In this document: one piece after another, positions 1 through 12,462 of the stretch | How the letters are laid out: every line of letters starts with the position of its first letter | Numbering within the stretch: the stretch's first letter is position 1 | NCBI GenBank assembly: GCA_031216445.1 | Contig: CM062208.1 | Coordinates: 9,860,001-9,924,000, forward strand | Direction of reading: 5' to 3' | Source of the DNA: Lateolabrax maculatus | Lineage: Eukaryota > Chordata > Actinopteri > Acropomatiformes > Lateolabracidae | DNA: 64,000 nucleotides | Position numbers and translations under genes: made by a program | Notes under the pieces: generated by a model | Database searches by the model: none | Told to the model about the DNA's origin: nothing | What the model saw: only the letters and a program-made list of their open reading frames with translations

Positions 1-3000
1 TACTTCTTTATCAAAATTACTAACTCAAATCTCAGATGCTTCCATCTAACACACCATTGGCACAAAATATCAATACAGACATTCATGGTCCCGCCAGAAT
101 GAATCCTAATGATTTTTGTGTTCTCCTGACTTTTCCTCTTGGGCCGACATGAGGTTCACATTTGTGGTTTTGAGTGAAATGTCTCAACAACTATTGGATG
201 GATACCCTGAAATTTCGTACATTACATTCGGACATTAGTGGCCACACGGAAATGAATTGTGATAACTATCATCCCCTCATCTGGCATCATCGGCAAGTCA
301 GTATTTTTGTTTATGACCATATACCTGCAAAACTAATGACATTACCATCAAACTCTGCTGTACTTGTGTTTAGTGCTAATCAGCAAACTTGAACGAACCA
401 TTGTCCATATAAGTAGGCTTACAGCTTCACAGAGCAGCTATAATGGCTGTTCAACTTTAAAACTAATTGGTTGAAATGACTTATTTGACTGCTTTTTCAT
501 GTACTTTTATAAACAAGCCAAGTAACACAGCTGGAGTGTGAGAATGTTCCAGGTTGGATGTATTTGACTGATACTAAGTCACAGAGGTCACTCCTTGTCC
601 TCATGTGCTCACCCTATTCCCAGATACCAGAGTACTCTTGAGAGAGACTCGAGGCCGACCCAACCCCTTCTTGTCTTTGTGAGCATAAAAGGCAAGGAAG
701 AGGCCTTCCTCCTTAGAGAAAGAATGGCTTCCTAAATCCCACATCCTGTGGCACAGTGCTGCACATTCACGGAGGAGCCACAAGCAGAGCTGAAGAACTC
801 AGAGCTCCGCAGCCGCTCGCATGGACTGAACTGGCCCTTTCTCAGAGAAAACAAACGCCTTAACAAAGAAATTGTTGCTTCCTCTGCCCCCCCCCTCTGT
901 TTCCACCACCCCTTGACCATTTTCTCCCTCTCACTGCCCCAATATCAGATTTGTGAGCAGAGAAAAAAGTGCAAACTCTGTTGTAGATTATTGTCAGATT
1001 TTATTTCTAGGACACGGGCATTCAAACCTGATGCAGCTGTAATCAGGCAAACAAGAAAAAGAAGTGCAGAGGTAGAGAGTTTTCGATTGTACTTGGACGG
1101 ATCCTGTTCCTGTGGGATGGTAGAGGAATGCTTTGGATTTTTTTTACTGTGTGGAACAATAATCGTCCAGACAAGTGATGTGTGGGCATGTGAACAGAGC
1201 CCTGCACACAAACCAAAAAGCCCACCTCTTGTACTGGCTCAACACAACTTTAACAAAATATCACAGTTAGCTCGCCGGGTTTCTAACTTCTCAGACTTTT
1301 CTGTGAGTCACAGCATCTCCTGCGTTTGAGTTTCTTTTATCCTCAACAAAGAGCCATCTTGAGGGCAAAACAATCAGCTGTTCTTGAGAGGAGTGCTAGT
1401 GTGTGTGTGTGTTTGTGCAACAGTTAGAGTCGGAAAGTCCCCTCTAAACCCAACAGATCGGTAGGAGTCTTGCTTAATTTGTTAACAAGGTAACCTTTCA
1501 TTCACATGCACATCCTTACACACACACGAACACTCAGACACTCAGGGAGAGCTGAGTTATCAAGATGACCCTTATACCAAAAGCTCTGTTTGAATGTCTT
1601 AATCCCCTCCAATGGTCAAGCCAAAGGTTACAGGTCAACAGGATGAGACTGCAAGGGTCATGTGACTGGTCGAGATGGGGTGCAGATGGACTAGCTGATT
1701 AAGAGAGGTCAGGGACCTTTGTGATCTAAGGCAGGAATATTGTATAGTATCTGTTAGAAGTATTAACGTTCTGTGGAATTTGCCTGAATGCAGTTGAGTG
1801 AAAGGCATTTGAGGTGAAGGAAAATAGAGACAACTAAAGCATTGTAATGAATTATAATGATGTCATTTCAATGAACTAGTGGATATTTTTGGGGTTCTTT
1901 GGCCTCAGTTTAATCTTTGCAACAGTATCATGCTTTTCACACCTCTAGTGGTCAGCAGAGAAAGGTTTTCTGGAGTCCCTTCCACCAACAGGAGCTATCC
2001 CAGTAGTACTTGAAGATCAGTAAATTCCAGGGTTTTTCATATTACCATACACACATACAAGCGCACACAAACACTCACAACATTGTGCCGACCCGCACGG
2101 CCTGAGAAATTGTCTAAAACAATTTTCCCATTTGCAGAGTTAATTTTGCATGTGAGAATTCTTGGGTGGACTGTTGACATGGCTGGTGCTGTACAGTGTT
2201 CTCGCTTTATGTTGCATGTCCGCTGACATGTTGAACAACTTATTCAATCCCAGAGGATGAGCTTCGTTTGCGGTTATGTCCACAGTTCACTGAATTATAG
2301 TAGACGTTAGGTCTCTGTGTATGTTGAGATGAGGAAGTTAAGTGTAGACCTGCATAATGTTAGTAAGTGGTTTATATCTCCCACTTATTAACGTCTTGAT
2401 GTATTTTTGGTTGGGATGCAGTTATCTTAACTTTGAGACCCCACCTTGTGTGCATGTGCATATGTACATTTCTATTCTCATTTGGCGTAAGCATTTGCTT
2501 ATTCATTTCATGTATTTTCTTACAATATTAGTTTTTCCCAGGGGATAAAGATTGGTTCTCACAAAGCTCTTATGGTATCCATTTTTTATTTTTATGTTTA
2601 CATCCAAAACATAACATGTGTGTGTTTCTGCACACACATGTAATGTGTGCATTTTTGTGCAGATGTAATTTGGGCCCATGTATGTATGTGTGTGTACAGC
2701 TCTCTGCAAATGCATCTGCTTTTGGTTACAGGAGCCTTGAATTATTTCTGTGGTGTAGATGAAAACCTGCTGCCTGTAGCCAGAACAGGACATGTTTTAC
2801 ATCAAGCTGGTCTCAGCAAATATGCGCCACAGGACTCTTTAAATAAAGGAAACAGAAAACATAGCCCTGTTTTATTGCAGAAAGTACATATAATACGTAT
2901 CTAGGTATAGGACTCGCATTGGTTTTCTCTGGAGTATGGACATGTAACCACTGTGTGTGTCTATTGTTTGTAATACAAAATGACAATTGACTCACTTTTA

Positions 3001-3020
3001 GATATTTTGAGAGCATTTGT

Positions 3021-3245
3021 TAAAGGAATAGTTTGACATTTCGGGAAATACGCATATTTGCTTTCTTGGTGAGAGTTAGATGAGAAGATCAATACTACTG
3101 TCATGTCTGTGGGGTAATTATGAAGCTACCACCAGCGGCCCGATAGCTTAGTTTAGCACAGTGACTGTAAACAGTTACTGTAAACAGTGGTGAAACCGCT
3201 AGCCTGACTCTACCCCCAGCAAATAAGTGTAACTAAAACAATAAA
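3021..3245. repeat. Interspersed fish repeat in col4a1 intron 1
   Basis: The stretch opens with AAAGGAATAGTTTGACATTT and continues through GAGAGTTAGATGAGAAGATC, ATGAAGCTACCACCAGC and a segment with TAGCTTAGTTTAGCACA. I recognise this order of phrases as a very common short repeat of acanthomorph fish genomes. It is degraded here, with a local duplication of CTGTAAACAGTTA-like sequence near 3165-3188. The repeat class (SINE or MITE-like) cannot be fixed from one copy, so the identity rests on memory of the family. Confidence 0.75.
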
Positions 3246-5849
3246 ATATGAAATTAACATGAACATGGGAAAAAAATAATATGGCTTAATTTGATCTATC
3301 TTGGCATTTAAAAGAAAAGAAATGTTTTACATCATTCAACATTCCAGTTGGTGCCTGTGCAGCTCACCCTCACACAGACACACACTCATGCTGTTTACAG
3401 AGCAAGTTGCACCAAGAGCCTTGTCTTCCAAGTATGGCAGTCAGACAGAAATTCCCCTCCTCCACTTCTATTCTCTAATCCTCAGCTTCTTAGTACCAGA
3501 GAAGGCCAGGAATGAATGTCAGAGCAGCACAACTCAACCCAGCACAGTCTAAAAAATGTATCTATCCTCCTCCACTCATCTTTTATTATTTAAGTCTTTT
3601 TCTGTTTATCTCAACATCTCTCTTTCTCTCTCTGAGGACTGTTGTGGGAAAAGCTGTGGTCAGTAGCATCTGTGATCTTATTGACCCAAAATCACAAAAG
3701 CTTGAAAACAGCTTGAGTCAACAGTGTGAACACATTGATCTTATAGTTTGTATGGCCTCAGGATCAGTATTAACAGTAGTACAACTAGTGTTAGGTGTGT
3801 GTTCTCTAGTTTGTGCACACGTGCCTGTGTATGTGTTGCTCCATAACTGTCTCATTTAGTCTTGCTTAATGAGCCCTGCTGCCAAGTGGGATCCTTCTGA
3901 CATTTATGGGGTAAAACTATCCTGATTGTCTCCATATGGAAGCCATGATCTGTGGTTTAACGCCATGAGTCTTTACGTGGTGACGTACACAGGTTAAACA
4001 TCTTAGACCACTGTGTTAAAAGGACACAGGAGCTTGTGAAATTTAAAAAAAAAACTGAAAGAAAGAAGGGTGTTGTATAACTCTACTTGTTATTTCAGTG
4101 GGATTCACTGGGTCCACAAAAGAACCAAGATGTTTATGTGAAAGTTCTTGGATGCATTCAATTTAACATCACTGCACAATATTTACTGGCTGGACACAAA
4201 GCCAAAATCTCATCGGATGTCATTAAGAGTAACTCAATCAGCCAACCTGAAATCTACCTAAACAGCCGAACGCCCAAAACAAAGTACAAAATGTAAACAC
4301 AAAACTACGTAATGCAACAATATGGTTAACTTGTGTACTTCTTTTTTAACTGATGTGAGAAATCCAGGCAGCAAAAAAACACTAAGGTGCTTTTTAGATA
4401 CCTCTAAGGATGTAGCTCTGTGATTGACTATGAATATGGTTGCACTAATGGTGGCATGAAACCCTGAATTCTTGAAAGTTAAATCTGTATAATTATTATT
4501 ATTTTTTTGTTAGTTGGGGACAGAAGTCCTATATACTAAAAAGGCATATAATGGACTTCATATTGCAAAGCTTAACTACATTACAACTGAGTGGGCATAG
4601 TTATCTGGTTTCCCCCTCAGTGAAATCCGTATCAGTGTGGAAGGAAGGCTCCTCTCAGAGCTAGACAGTTACACAAGTTTTCTCTGGTTACACAGATTTT
4701 TTACATCACTGGGCCAGGAAAACTTTTGTTTCGTTTTCTGAAAACAATAACAAAACTACAGTCTTCCGCAACACTTTTTTTCCTGATAAAACCAGCCACA
4801 ACGTTTGTGCATGACTCTGGCTATGGATGTCAGTTTCATATCTCCACATAAGGTCATGTGAAATAAGTCGCTGCTGAAATGTGATATTAGGTTGATTTTG
4901 TGTACCTTGAGTGATAGGAATACATTTAATTCAAATTATACAGTAATAAGTACCATAATGGCAATGGCTTGACTGAATCGCATGATGTTTGTCTGATTGC
5001 CATTATGTTAGGTTATGTGAGGCTTGTGTTGCTGTTTTATTTGTTTGTGTGTCTGCTGAATATGAGAAATGACATACAAAGAAGAAGAGAGGATGAGAGA
5101 GGATGTGCGATTACAAATCCTCCCACACTTCAGTACTCAGCCCCTCCAGGATACCCTGGGGGTTTGTGAGTAGTGGGAGGTTATGGCAGGAATTTGCTGG
5201 GAATGTGATGTCGTTTTAAGAAAAGTCTGTGGATGACATTGACCAGATGTTTGTGTGATCTTCCGTTTCCCTCAGCATGATAGAAAAGACACAGTGAAAC
5301 ACCTACATCTGCTGTAAAGTTACAGTCAATATGGAGCACTCCAGTGATGGGAACATCTCTGCCCCCGTGTGGTTAAGTCAGTGCTGCCGCAATACTGTTC
5401 AGAAAAACTGTGTATAAAAATAATGCAGCTGGCTAACATTTATGAAAATATTGTGTTTATTTCCCACAAAATTAAAGACTTTAACCTTTTAGGAAACATT
5501 TAAGTACACTTGACATGTTTTGTAGGTTAGCTGCAACACATGAGAAGTGGATTTGCCCACTTTGGCAAGAAGAACAGAGGCAGTGAGTCATGCTGCCACA
5601 ATAAGCAGAAGGACAAACTGCATAGCTGTACCCTGCAGGCTGCAAAGAAAGCGACCCTATTTGTAGGTTCCACCATTGTTTATCCTTTGTACAAAATTTT
5701 GTTAAGAGACCTCAAGTCTGTAAAAGGGTTTGTCATGAGAACCGCAAGGTCAGGAATGCAGTTTGATTCTGTGTGGTTAAGACATGTTACTTTATTGTTT
5801 GGTTCTGGTTAAGTTAAATTCTGTTACTTCAAGGACCCAGAGATATAGT

Positions 5850-6125
5850 TAAATGTTCACGTGTAAATATATAGATAACTCCATCTGCTGAGGAAGATCA
5901 TCTGATAAGACCAAAACCTCCAGAAAAGCTACAAAATGGACCTTGTCAGTTGCCGTTTCCATGGCCAAACTTCTAAATTTTGATGCTCATCTTTTATGCC
6001 AACAAGTCCTTAAAATTAAAATGAATCCACTAAATTGAAAACATAAAATTTAAACATACAACTACAATTCCATGACAACTGGACAAACTTTATCTAATGA
6101 AGAAGACTGTGATGATTGAAGAACC
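5850..6125. repeat. Possible interspersed repeat in col4a1 intron 1
   Basis: The segment contains GAGGAAGATCATCTGATAAG, a run about clasping 'AAAACCTCCAGAAAAGCTAC', and ATGAAGAAGACTGTGATGAT, phrases that resemble a dispersed fish repeat I have seen often. No terminal repeats were identified and the limits are approximate. It may be unique intronic sequence. Confidence 0.35.
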
Positions 6126-7179
6126 AGCTACTACAGAAAATAAACGTTGTGGTGAGTTTGTTTTGTCAGTTAGAGTATTTATTTAGTCCAGTAAGGTGAG
6201 GTCACTTACTACGCAAAATTGAAATCTGGGAAACTTCAGCAGAGATTTATAATGCCTGGTCCATGCAAGCTATTCTGTAACAGGCTGTGCTTGCCTCAAC
6301 CACAGTGGTGCGGCTATTGCTATGGTTCTTATTAGGATGCAGTTATACGACAGCCCTACACACTCACCCTAGGTTTACATTAAGTGTTCGTGTTAATGTC
6401 ATCATCTCTGGACCGGCATCTCTTACTGGCCGAGGCCTGAAACCTCGAGAGTAAACATTACTCATCACTTCCTCCTTCCTGGGCTCATCTCAGTGCTGGA
6501 CTTAGGTAGGCCTATCTAATGATGTCAGACATATCAGGCAAATGTCAGTGAAACCTCAGGCCTTCTGGGATGAGGCTTGAACTGATATAACTTCCGAGAT
6601 GTCTGACATTATGAAAGCCTGTGAATGTGCCTATGTATACTATGCCTAAAACCTCGGCAGTTACGCCCACCCTCCTCTGTTGCCATTTTATGCCTCTTGT
6701 CACAGATTCTGTGAAAGCAAACTTTCAGGCATGTGTTTCCCTGCCAACTCCAGCCTCAATAAACAACCACAAACACACTGTCATATACATGCAAAAATGA
6801 TAAGTTACTGTTTTGCGCAGCGCCCATTAACGTAAACCCTCTGCCAGCTTACGTCATATTGATTTTTCACAGTTAGGAGACATCCAAGCCTGCCATCCAG
6901 ACTTAGGAATGACATAAACACTTGTCCAGAGACACGTGAGGCTGTCTGCTGCGGAGGTTTACTGGACCTGATACAGTTTCTCCAGAGCTCAGTGACTCAC
7001 CAGCCACTGTATATTCACAGTGGACATTAGCACTCATCACTCTCAGTCTCAGGCTTCTGCTCAGTCTGTTTGCTCTGTTGAAGATCATGCTGTTTGGGCA
7101 GAGTAACATCATCATCATCTTCTTAATTTCTCACCCTCTCTCACACGTGCACACCCTGAACTGTGCTGGTAGTCTGTAC

Positions 7180-7506
7180 CACTTGAGTAAAATCGCTAGT
7201 ATTGAATATATACATTAATACTAGTACAGACGTTTTTAAAAATAAATGTACTTAAAGTATAAAAAGTACTCATTATACAGAATGACCTGTTAGTGTTCTG
7301 TTACTGCAGTATATATTACATTAATGGATTATTATGACTGATACACTAAAGAATAAGCACCATTTAAATGTCGAGGATGAGCTAAATTGGTATTTTATTT
7401 ACTGTTGGGTAGTTTATAACAACGCATCATATTGTATAGGGTTAATATACAATGCATTTTTAAGTAAATTATTAATTGGTAAAGTAAATAGTAATCATAG
7501 CTACAG
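7180..7506. repeat. Left half of an interrupted fish interspersed repeat
   Basis: Recognisable phrases in order are ATGTACTTAAAGTATAAAA, AGTACTCATTATACAGAATG, GGATTATTATGACTGATACA, ACTGTTGGGTAGTTTATAAC and AACGCATCATATTGTATA. This is a common acanthomorph repeat whose right end reads toward CTCGAGTAAATGTACTT. That right end is found at 7805-7950, on the other side of a short element with inverted termini. Confidence 0.75.
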
Positions 7507-7809
7507 GTCAGTTAAGGATGCATCAATCCAACTTTTTGTCTCCTGATACAGATTCTGATTACCAAACTCGGAAAAAACGATTACCAACCCAATGAAATTC
7601 ACATAATGCTACCCCATTGTGAGGAACCGATGGGGATGGAGATTACGAATAAAACTAATTAAAATGATCTCACAGTAGCAAGTAAGGTAAGTGGAAGAAA
7701 AACCTGAATTTAATGCAGTTCGGTCACATCTGGTCGATCTGTCGGTTTCAAGGTCCATATCGGGGGCAATCCTGATCCCATGAATGGATTGATGCATCCC
7801 TTCTGTCAG
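7507..7809. mobile_element. Small non-autonomous DNA transposon (MITE-like, hAT-like termini)
   Basis: A perfect 15-bp inverted repeat marks the ends: GGATGCATCAATCCA at 7516-7530 and its reverse complement at 7785-7799. The pentamer GTCAG flanks both sides (7507-7511 and 7805-7809), compatible with a degraded target-site duplication. The termini can also be read as CAG...CTG, as in many hAT elements. The element is about 0.3 kb and has no coding capacity, so it would need a transposase in trans. It splits an older repeat (7180-7506 and 7805-7950). The superfamily is uncertain because a clean 8-bp duplication is not visible. Confidence 0.65.
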
Positions 7810-7950
7810 ATGAATGTAGTGGAGAAAAAACTGTAAAATATCCCACTGCAATGTAGTGAATTAGTATTCCATAACATGGAAGGACTCAAGTACCTCAAAA
7901 CAACAGTACAACAGTACTCGAGTAAATGTACTTTATATTCCACAGCGTTC
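7805..7950. repeat. Right half of the interrupted fish repeat
   Basis: The phrases TGTCAGATGAATGTAGTGGA, TGCAATGTAGTGAATTAGTA, ACTCAAGTACCTCAAAA and CTCGAGTAAATGTACTTTA continue the repeat that begins at 7180. In other copies known to me these phrases follow the left half directly. The two halves are therefore read as one repeat interrupted by the element at 7507-7809. Confidence 0.75.
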
Positions 7951-9689
7951 TTTTGATATTGGACTTGTGTGTCAACTGCTAAGGCAATCATCCATCTTTC
8001 ACCTCCATGATGTAGGCCTCTAGAAATGGTATTTATGTTGAAAACGATTCCCTGGCTCGTGGTACAGTAAAGCTAGATCATCAGAGCCCTCATCAACCGA
8101 TATACCTGGTGATCTGTATGATAAGATCCCTTTTCCTGCAAAAACCAAATCAGACACTCTATGGCTGCAAGACTCCTTAGCAAGATGTTCCTTTTGTGCA
8201 GATGTCACCTGGGTCTTCTGCCATCTCTCCAATCTGGTGTTTGGGTTTATGACGGTGCATAACTGACATACAGGGGAAAACAACCAGGAGAAATCAAAGA
8301 AAAACTACTTTGATGTATCTGCAGATTACTGCACTAGACATCACAGGGTGGTGGCTTTTCATCACACAGAAGCACTAGTAGCGTCCTCATCATCGTACGT
8401 GACGGTTTGAGGCTTTGCTTCCCTGGTCATGCCCTCCAACATGCAGGAATGTCTGCTCAGCTAAAATGTGCCTTAGAGGAGGAGGATGGAAAAAAGCTGC
8501 AGACAAAGAAAAAAAAAAAAAAGCAACAGGTGATTGAGGGAATACTTAAAAACAACAGCTGTGATATAGTTAAGTGGTGCTGACAGTATGCAAGTGTGTT
8601 ACTTCACTGCATTAGCGTGCCTTAACTCCCTAAGTGAATTGTCAAAAAAAAAAAGAATCATGTTAATCCAGCACCAGGAGCTTGTATTGCTGTGATATAT
8701 ATAATAATAATAAAACACACATGTCCTTCATTCTTAGAGTCAATATTCCTTCTCCACTGTTTTTCTTATGACACTAATCTGATCTGAGCAAGTGTTCCTG
8801 AAACTTTTCTGTGGTGAAACAGAAATTATTCTTGTGGGAAAAAAAAAAAAAACACTTAAGGAACCAGAACTGTAGAGTGAAATGGATTCAGTTAGAGGTG
8901 TCTGAAAGAACAAGATATGGGAAATGACGCACTGTTGCAGGCCACACATGTGTTGAGAAAAAGTGGACTTGGGCGGGGTGGGGCCAATCAGAGCTGAAGG
9001 TCCTGAGCGTGAAGTCTGTTTCCCGAGGTTTCCCATGATTTTGGAGCCGCATATTGATTCAGTTATCAATGGATTGCGTGTACGAAGGCTGACAGGGAGT
9101 AAGACTTGGACAGGAAATTGAGTTATAGAAAATGTAGAATTAAGAATGACTTATGTATGAGATGTCAGGTTAAGAAAGCTGGGAATTGATCACGATGAAT
9201 GGTGATGGAGCCATTTATTTGTTGTGTGTGTGTGTGTGAGAGCGAGAGACAGACGGAGAGAAATATTTGCGGCTAGTGTAGCTGTACAGTCTCTGCCAAG
9301 GCCTGCAACGCCTGTCCAAACCCCTGACAGGCCCTTGGCTGGACGCCTTGCACGTGAGTCAAGCAACAGCTGGATGGTGGAGGGAAAAGGAGGAGAGTAG
9401 CGATGGAAGAGAGAGCCAAGGCACTGAAGGCCAGTTCCCAGGCTCCGGCCTCTGGAGACTCTGGAGGAGAGGAAGCGAGGGGTGGGGTGGGGGGGGGGAA
9501 CAGCTGCATTGATGGCCTTCTGTCTGCATGTAGTTTTACAAAGCTAATCAGTGACCCTCGATGTGCCTCAGAAGTAAACTGATCACGGAAAATAAAGCCT
9601 TTCTTCACTGACAACAGGATCATCAATTAAATTAAAGCTGCTATAGTTCACATTTTTTTAAATTAAAAATGGATCAAATGACTTAGAAT

Positions 9690-10010
9690 ATAAACAGGGT
9701 CACCTGTAGTGACAAACCCACAGGGAATTATCAACCGACTCTGCAGTCTAAGTTGGCAAAGTTAGAGTCGAAAGACAAAAATAGAGCTAAAAAAGAGTGA
9801 GTATTGGACTTAAATTCAACTGTTGGTCTGAGATGAATGCTAATGTTGCTCTGGTACAGATGGATGCATAAATAAGCAACTGTTTTCTAAAACATTTGTC
9901 ATATCAACTTAAAAGGCGATGATATGTGGATGTTGTGTTTACAGCTTGTTTCTGCTGGCAAAAAAGATCACATGATGCATGTTTAAGATGCAGCTGAGAG
10001 GTGGTGAACT
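9690..10010 (+). repeat. Interspersed repeat, copy 1 of 2 (col4a1 intron 1)
   Basis: This contains AGTATTGGACTTAAATTCA, GATGAATGCTAATGTTGCTC, AAGCAACTGTTTTCTAAAAC, CATATCAACTTAAAAGGCGA and TGTGTTTACAGCTTGTTTCT. The same series of phrases, diverged, recurs at 18785-19035 in intron 25. It is a common dispersed repeat of spiny-rayed fishes as far as I recall. Boundaries are approximate. Confidence 0.75.
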
Positions 10011-10401
10011 CTCTTTTTAAATCAAAATTTCATATATAAATGTTTTTCTGTGGGATAGACCAGCAGGCTTGAATGAAAACACTGCAGAAGTCTCTCCGGC
10101 ACTCACTGTGGAGATGTAAAGTCAGTGGGATATCTCTGAGCCATCTGGCAGAGACAGGACACTAACGTGCTATAAAACAGTGATGAAATTGTACTGTAGC
10201 ATCTTTACACATCTGATGGATGACATCAAGTGACCCTCAGCAGGTGTCTGTTGTACCGTCCACTTTGCAAAAATCTTCATCTTTGCTCTTATCCCCATGT
10301 TTGCTGTCTTTTTTTTTGTCAAACACAAACCTGTGCTCTTTTCACATTTTTTGTCTTCCAAATAATGGATCATTTATTTTTATGTTTCTCTTCATCCTCA
10401 G

Positions 10402-12402
10402 GGTTGCGGGGCATCATGTGGAAAATGTGACTGCAGTGGTGTGAAAGGAGCAAAGGTGAGATTTTCATTTTCATGTGAAGCCCAAGGCTAACTGAGGTTC
10501 TTAACAGGGATACACTTGCTGTATCATCAGAATACAGTTATGTATTTACTTGGTGTATCAGTACAGCAATCATCAGTATATTAACTTGCACTCATTTTAT
10601 TTGTCACTGTTAATCAATCCTTATGCATTCATTTCCACTTATTTGATATGTCATTAGTTTTCAGTTGATGCAAAATGCAGGCATTTTAAGTTCATAGCAG
10701 GCCGAAGCAGACGTGACAGTGCTTGCTATTTTCTGACCAATGGGGTCAGCTCAGTGGGACAGACTGGAGCTGGGACTGGGTGGAAAAGTAGTGGATGGGG
10801 CTCAGTCACGGAGCAGAGACCAGGCCGGGAACAAAGATCAGTTTGAATTAGAGCATGTCCAGACTCACAGCTGGGCTGAAGGTCTTATTCCCATCAGACA
10901 GTGTGAAGCTCTCAGATACAGATTAACAAGTGGTGGGGACCCTAGCCATGAACTGGCTGTGAGCCTTTGAGCTGTCAGCACTCTAGCATGAGTGTTAATC
11001 ACCGACCTGAAACATGAAAAGTTGGTATTAACTGACTTGGGCAAAGGTAGTTTTGCTGTAACTATACTTTTTTTCTTTAAAGATGTGTTCTTAAACACCA
11101 ACAGCCTTTTCTCTGTTTTATTGCATTTAATCATAAACAACCAAAAACAAACAGCAAATAGACATTGAAGCATATGTCTGGTGATATTGTTTATTGTTTT
11201 ATTGTTTATTTCTCCTACTAAGAAGTATTGCCTTTGTAGCCTGATATCTTATTCTGAACTATGAACTGTACCATTAGAAATATGTAACCGATAATGAGGG
11301 GTCGCAAGTAGACATTACTTTGTTTTATGTTGTCACAAGCAAAGAAAGTTGGGAACCACTGCTTAAAAAGTTGATTTGTTTTTCACTGCAACTCCTGCTG
11401 TATGAGAGTACATGTGTATTATTGGCTCAGTTATATCAGATGACTGCTATCTAGCCTCATAGTGCTACAGTCTGGCCTTTTATGGCTCATTCTTAGAGCA
11501 ACAGTAGCCAAACATTCAGCTCGCCCGACAACAACAGATGTACTGACTGTGTTCAATGGAGCCCGGCCAATCCACTGTGGACTCAAAGTGCCTCTGTGTT
11601 TTGTTTTGAAAGTTGCTGAAAGGCCCCAAACAGTCTTCCTAAAGTCTCATGTGAGCTTTATTTCCAATGATATCACTTCCAAACTTTGCACAACAACAGA
11701 GGTTGCCGTGGTAACCCCATGATGATTCCCATGGTTCAAAATGCAACGTTTATCCCGACTGATGGAAGTCATGTGCATTGCACTCAGGGAATGGAGGTCA
11801 ATCCAAACAGTTTCAATAAGTTAGCTTTTTTGATTACTGCCGAGTTTTACGCATCACTCTTCATGCTTGGCAGCTCAGAGAGGGTTTTAAAGATTACTGG
11901 AGCATGACTCCCCTTCATAAAGCAATGCTGCCAGCTAGTGGTAGATAGTGGAAACAACATAAAGGAATATTTCTGGGTCAGTTTTAGAAGTTGTTGTGAC
12001 CAATATTTGCTCTTTTTTATATATACACATTGCACATAAAGAACATTTAAATTAAATTTAAATTTAAGTCTTCATTATGAATTAAAATGCAATGAAGCCA
12101 ATTTTAAAACAAAATTATGTGTTTATGATGAGCACTGGCTTGACCCACATGTACTGTTTGTAAACTTAAAGAGCAGAAGAAAGGCAGAAAGAATGAAATA
12201 TCATCTTTTTGTTTGCATTGGTATAACTATAAAGTACATCCAAGAACTTTCATAGAAATTATACTCAAAAACCATATTGTCAACCTTTCATCAACCTGTC
12301 TGTGCTTCACAGGGTGAGCGTGGATTTCCTGGTCTTCAAGGTAATATGGGATTCCCAGGGATGCAGGGACCAGAGGGGCCTCCAGGGTCAATGGGCCCGA
12401 AG
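10402..12402 (+). CDS. col4a1: col4a1 exons 2-3: 7S domain start
   Basis: Exon 2 is 10402-10455 and exon 3 is 12313-12402, both in phase 0 with cag/GG acceptors and GTGAG or GTCAG donors. Exon 2 encodes GCGASCGKCDCSGVKGAK. Its four cysteines match the spacing of the mammalian alpha-1 7S start (CAGSGCGKCDC). In the family these cysteines crosslink four protomers. Exon 3 encodes Gly-X-Y sequence with GFPGMQGPEGP, nearly identical to human alpha-1. A (CA)n microsatellite starts directly after the exon 3 donor. Confidence 0.9.
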
Positions 12403-12417
12403 GTCAGTAGACACACA

Positions 12418-12462
<45 letters not shown>

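Larger units (their letters stand above)
1..10401 (+). other. col4a1: col4a1 intron 1 (3' part); no coding exon seen
   Basis: No exon-like block with splice signals and recognisable protein could be found here. The first recognisable coding exon (10402) encodes the start of the mature 7S region and begins in phase 0, so a separate signal-peptide exon must lie 5' of it. I found no methionine-initiated hydrophobic leader ending at a donor site in this stretch and infer that exon 1 lies upstream of the window. The stretch holds several interspersed repeats, listed separately, and short GT/CA runs near 1399 and 9228. Otherwise it is ordinary AT-rich intronic DNA. All its open reading frames look like chance frames. 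Confidence 0.7.

Noticed and set aside
748..1329. 193-codon frame in col4a1 intron 1
   Set aside because: It opens at a GTG with no ATG, has no domain or homology I recognise, and lacks splice or promoter context.
12412..12460. His/Thr-rich and Cys/Val-rich peptides over CA/GT tracts here and elsewhere
   Set aside because: They are translations of dinucleotide microsatellites, not genes.
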